Made by a program: the position numbers and the translations under genes. Under the pieces are notes generated by a model. The model was given only the letters and a program-made list of their open reading frames with translations, ran no database searches and was not told the origin of the DNA. Below, piece by piece: positions 6,021-9,659 of a stretch of 9,659 nt of DNA (position 1 is its first letter; the number at the start of each line of letters is the position of its first letter). Origin of the DNA: Nitrospira sp. (GTDB taxonomy: Bacteria > Nitrospirota > Nitrospiria > Nitrospirales > Nitrospiraceae). Location: assembly GCA_012032965.1 (NCBI GenBank), contig JAAUPT010000037.1, positions 1 to 9,659 of the forward strand. The letters run 5' to 3'.

Positions 6021-8269
6021 TCACACAAAAGGGCGGATCACACGCAACTGAGCTGCGAGTCGGTCGAATCGTGAGTCCTGAGCCAGCTCTTCGACGGTTG
6101 GCCATTCCGACACCAATTCGGATGCTGGTCCAACGTCCCTGGCAAATTGGCTTGGGCACGGGCACCGATCATGTCTTCAATATTCGATAATACAATCCAA
6201 GCTGGACTCCGGGCCAAGTACTGATGAACAGCCTCTGTCAGCTCAGTCGTCATTGTCGGCACCTGAGCTGGATCGTCCGAGACACCAGAAGGCAGGAGTC
6301 CTTCGGACTTCAACGCGGTGAGAATACCGGCTTTCTCCCATTGCCGCTCAGACAGCATCGCGGACCGCGCTTGCTCGGAAGGAACGAGGCCGAGGGTGAA
6401 TCGTGCCTCGATATCGGTTCCTTCCCAATATCCGCTGAGGGTCGCGAGATCGTGAGTCGTCACAACCGCGAGAGCTTGGGCTGGATAGTGAGCCGGAGCC
6501 TTCCATGCCCCCGAAGGAGTCCGCTCAAAATATAAGACTCGATACGACAAGACACCCGTCGCCTCAAGGCGGTCACGCACCCAATCGGGAACTGTCCCAA
6601 GATCTTCGCCGATCACCAGCGCCTTCGCCCGCACACTTTCCAGAGCCAAGATCGCCAGCAGCTCCTCGTCCCGGTAATGCACATACGTACCCATTGAGGC
6701 AGGAAGTCCACGCGGGATCCAGAACAACCGAAAGAGCGCCATGACATGATCGAGCCGAATCGCACCACCGTACCGGAGGTTCTTGCGGAGCAATTCGATG
6801 ACGTACTGATAGCCGCTCGCGCGAAGCCGAAGCGGGTCGAGCGGAGGAAACCCCCAATTCTGCCCTTCTAGGGCGAATGCGTCAGGAGGTGCACCGCAAT
6901 CGGCATTCAAGGCCAGCACCTCCTGAGACCGCCATCCGTCGGCACCGTAGCGATCGCTCCCTAATGCGAGGTCGTGATAGAAACCGATCGGCATCCCTAC
7001 CTCATGCGTCTTCTTGGCCAACGCAAGCAACTGGTCGGCTGCCAGCCATTGAAGATACTGAAAAAATCGCACTCGCTGCATATGCCGACGCCGGAACTCC
7101 CCTACGGCCTCCGATGTCGGGATTCGATAGGGCTCGGGCCAGTCCGCCCACGTGACCGATACTCCATGCTCGGCTTGCTGCGTTTCTTCCAATGCCTGAA
7201 ATAGCGCACAGTAGGTGAGAGATTCCCCTTCGCGCTCGGTGAATCGATGGAAGTTCCACCCACGCTCCGTCGTCGGCTGTAATTCCGGCTCTTCGCCTTC
7301 AAAATGTGTTCGGAGAAAGGCACGATAACAAAGCTCAAGCACCTCGCGTTTCACCGATGCCATCGCATCGTAATCAACTAATTCACATCGCCTAGCTGCA
7401 GCAATCCGCGCACGAAACGTTGCATCAGCCAGCCGAGTCTGCACCTCCGACGCCGTGCGATATTCCTCAACCTGCTCGACGTCGATATACAGATCGTTCA
7501 AAAACAGGCGGCTCGTCGGCGAATAGGGACTGATGTGATAGGGCTTGGTATTCTTGAGTGCGTGGAGCGGGTTGAGCCCGATGACTGCTGCGCCCAACTG
7601 CCGCCCAGCCCATTCCACAACTGAGGCCAGATCCCCAAAGTCGCCGATACCCCAATTGCGATCACTCCGTAGCGAATAGAGCTGCAGGGCGATGCCCCAC
7701 CATCGAGAGCCTTGCTGGAACTGGGCAGGAATGTAACAACGCTCCGGCGCCACAATGAAGCGGCAGGTCGTGTCAACTTTGGCGCTGCCAACTTTTGCAT
7801 AGACCTTGACAGAGTGATACCCGATCGGCAGATCCGGCGGAACCGCCAGCACTACGCGGACAAACCGACGTCCTAGAATCGTGCGCGTCTCTTCAATTCT
7901 AAGCCCTGGTCCCTCCGTTCGCTCACACTGCTGGTCTCCGGATTCTAGCTGGAGAGACCAGTGCACGTGAAGAAGAGCATCATCTGGGATCTCGCATGGC
8001 ACATAGAGTGACCATGTCCCAGCGTCACGCCCCAACCGAATCACATGAACTGGTTCACATCCTCGCACCCATGGACGATTGTCCCACGCCGTGAGTTCCT
8101 CAATGAGGTCCTCACGGTTCGCAACTCGGAGACCCATCGCGGAAAGGATGGCCCGACGCGTCTCATCCGTCGTGGCATGGCATGCCCCGGCAATATCAGA
8201 GTAATCGGCGACAATCCCGGCCCGATCGGCCAAGATGCGCAGAAGATCGCTTTCAGACTGGTTGTTCAT
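6021..8269 (-). CDS. malQ: 4-alpha-glucanotransferase, GH77 (frameshift in the last 30 residues)
   Basis: Cytoplasmic amylomaltase (disproportionating enzyme) that moves 1,4-alpha-glucan segments between chains, used in maltodextrin and glycogen turnover. The first 180 residues form the N-terminal extension found in the long, E. coli-like MalQ forms. The GH77 barrel starts about residue 185 with SRWWGIALQLYSLRSDRNWG, then GIGDFGDL, HISPYSPTSRLFLN (245-258), nucleophile Asp507 in AIRLDHVMALFRLFWIP, acid/base Glu555 in VIGEDLGTVP, and Asp607 in VTTHDLATLSGYW. One base is missing in the T-pair at 6105-6106: as written the protein runs off-frame after NWCR and stops at 6038 (743 residues). With the base restored it reads KWPTVEELAQDSRF and ends at 6021 with 749 residues. 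ATG 8269 (MNNQSESDLL) is chosen because it fits the family; no clear Shine-Dalgarno is seen. It follows an efflux gene by 70 bases. Confidence 0.95.
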
Positions 8270-8292
8270 GCCGAGGAGTGTGAGTGAAGGGA

Positions 8293-8304
8293 TGACTTAA
8301 GTCA
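8293..8304. promoter_or_regulatory. Perfect 12-base palindrome upstream of malQ
   Basis: TGACTTAAGTCA is a perfect palindrome located 24 bases before the malQ start, in the short gap after the efflux gene. Its size and place would fit a dimeric regulator's operator. On the minus strand TTGACT overlaps it, but no good -10 follows at 17 bases, so an internal promoter is not established. Confidence 0.3.
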
Positions 8305-8339
8305 AGGTATTGTACTTCTCTTCGTCCTGCCTGAGGATC

Positions 8340-9659
8340 TCAGTTCAGGGTATGCAAACTACCCGTTGAGCGGGCGAGATTGATTCGCGCAGCGTTGAGT
8401 TGGAAGAGTGCCTGGACGAGATTTTCTCTGGCCCGAGCCACGGCTGAGAGTCCATTCGTCAGCTCAAAGTGACTGGCAGAGGTAATGACGGCGTAGCGTT
8501 CCCGCGCAAGATCGAGCTCTTTGCTCGCCATTTGCAGACCGGCCTGCGCAATGCCTACCTGTTCTTTAGCCGCCCCCAAAGAAGCCAGTGCATCATACAC
8601 TTCCATTTTGACCTGATTGAGTATCGCTTTCAGGCGAAGTGTGTCTTGTTGCAACTGGCTTCGCGCTTGCGCGACACGGCCTTCCAGCTGCGCGCCATCG
8701 AAAATGGGGATCTGAAGGGTCAACGCCATATTGTAGGTATCGAGTGTGTTATTCCAGCGATTGCCGATAAGCCCATACTCGCCCTGAGCCACCAACGATG
8801 GGACTCGCTCTCCGGTGATGGAGGAATAGGTCAGCTCCGAAGCTTTCACTCGGATCGCCTGGGCCTGAACTTCCGGCCTCTGGCTCACTGCCATATCGAC
8901 TGCCCCTTCAGGTGTCGGCATATCCGGCACACCTATCACCCACTCATCGATCAACGCCAACGAGCTGTCTATGGGAAGGGCCAGGAGATTGATCAGTGTC
9001 AGCTTGGCATGTTCGAGCTCATACCGTGCCGACGCTCCCCGTTGTCGTTCCACTGCCAATTGAGCCTCAAGTCTGGCGATATCGAGTCTCGTCGCGACAC
9101 CTCCATGTTGCCGCTGGTGGACGAGGACGAGTAACTGGTTCATCACCTGCTGATTCGCCTCATGCGTCTTCACCATGGCCATCGCCTTCAACCCTTCCAT
9201 GTACGCAAGGCCCACGCTGGCCATCGTATCCAAGGTGTGTACTGCGGCTTCCTGTTCGGTAACGCGCAGTGATTCCCGAGAAGCTCGCCAGCGTTGAATC
9301 AAGCTCAGGCTGAACAGATTTTGTGTCGCACTGATTCTCGTATCAAAATACTGAAAGGATCGGTCCGTACCGGTGACAGTCCGATCGTTCCAAGGAACTG
9401 TGTTTGTCTGGTTTGCCGAACATTGGCGGACAGATTGGGCAACATTGCACCCAGCTGCGTCCGCACGTGGCCCTGTGCCTCCTGAATACGTTCCCTGTAG
9501 AGGAGCACGTCGGGGTTGTTGTGGACCGCTGCGGTCAAAGCCCCTTTTAGAGTGAGTTGCAGCAGGGTGGATGCAGGTGCACGTGGGAAATGAATCGACT
9601 CTCCGTTTGAAACATCAGCCGCCACTGATTCAGCAACACATATCCCCATCACCAACACA
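8340..9659 (-). CDS. TolC-family outer-membrane efflux protein (5' end cut, one frameshift)
   Basis: About 440 residues are present; the start codon lies beyond the window end, because the right edge opens inside a signal-peptide core (VLVMGICVAES) with a cleavage-like VAA-D after it. The protein forms the outer-membrane and periplasmic tunnel of tripartite efflux or type I secretion systems. The typical internal duplication is visible: LTLKGALTAAVHNNPDVLLY with MLPNLSANV in the first half, and GAVDMAVSQRPEVQAQAIR with RVPSLVAQGEYG in the second, each followed by long amphipathic helices. LEAQLAVERQR and LQIPIFDGAQLEGRVAQAR are also family-like. One base is missing in the A-run 9345-9348 (four instead of five): the upstream frame dies at 9305, while FDTRISATQNLFSLSLIQRW reads on in the next frame. 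A membrane-fusion protein and pump would be expected upstream, outside the window. The substrate is unknown. Confidence 0.88.

Noticed and set aside
8330..8349. Hairpin at the efflux gene stop (CTGAG-GAT-CTCAG or CCTGA...TCAGG) as a terminator
   Set aside because: Stems are only five pairs, the hairpin straddles the stop codon, and no T-run follows on the minus strand.

Overview
The window reads as a gene-dense piece of a bacterial chromosome, moderately GC-rich by eye, with two convergent gene blocks and no mobile element, tRNA, rRNA or CRISPR. The protein styles (a stand-alone Lrp-type RAM protein beside a DpnII/MboI-like pseudonuclease, an NtrC-type regulator with its kinase, a long MalQ) suggest a Nitrospira-like member of Nitrospirota. 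That assignment rests on recognition, not on a search.

Plus strand, left to right: the 3' part of an acuI/yhdH-type NADPH-dependent reductase (ends 815); a 223-base gap with a good sigma70-type promoter close to the next start; then a tight three-gene unit. This unit is a large three-part protein (helical N-terminus, proline-rich linker, nuclease-like C-terminus, 1039-2451), a small RAM-domain protein (2456-2872) and a lipoprotein (2869-3357). The gaps inside it are 4 bases and a 4-base ATGA overlap.

Minus strand, right to left: a TolC-type outer-membrane efflux protein (cut by the window end, to 8340), the 4-alpha-glucanotransferase MalQ (8269-6021), a four-TM sensor histidine kinase (5965-4768) and a sigma54-activating response regulator (4771-3354). 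Kinase and regulator overlap by GTGA. The regulator's stop overlaps the lipoprotein's stop by four bases, so the two blocks meet with no terminator between them.

The most striking feature of the raw sequence is that five of the eight genes are broken by single-base indels, six in total, near 1561, 2000, 4666, 4844, 6105 and 9346. In each case the reading resumes perfectly in another frame with family-typical residues. Most fall in short homopolymers, and correcting each one restores an ordinary full-length product. I read this as residual consensus error, probably a long-read or metagenome assembly, rather than real decay. The genes are annotated at their reconstructed extents.

Biologically, the best candidate for something little described is the 1039-3357 unit. 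Its first protein carries a PD-(D/E)XK fold of DpnII/MboI type that seems to have lost the catalytic Asp and Glu, and it is coupled to a RAM-domain protein and a lipoprotein. The function of the unit is unknown.
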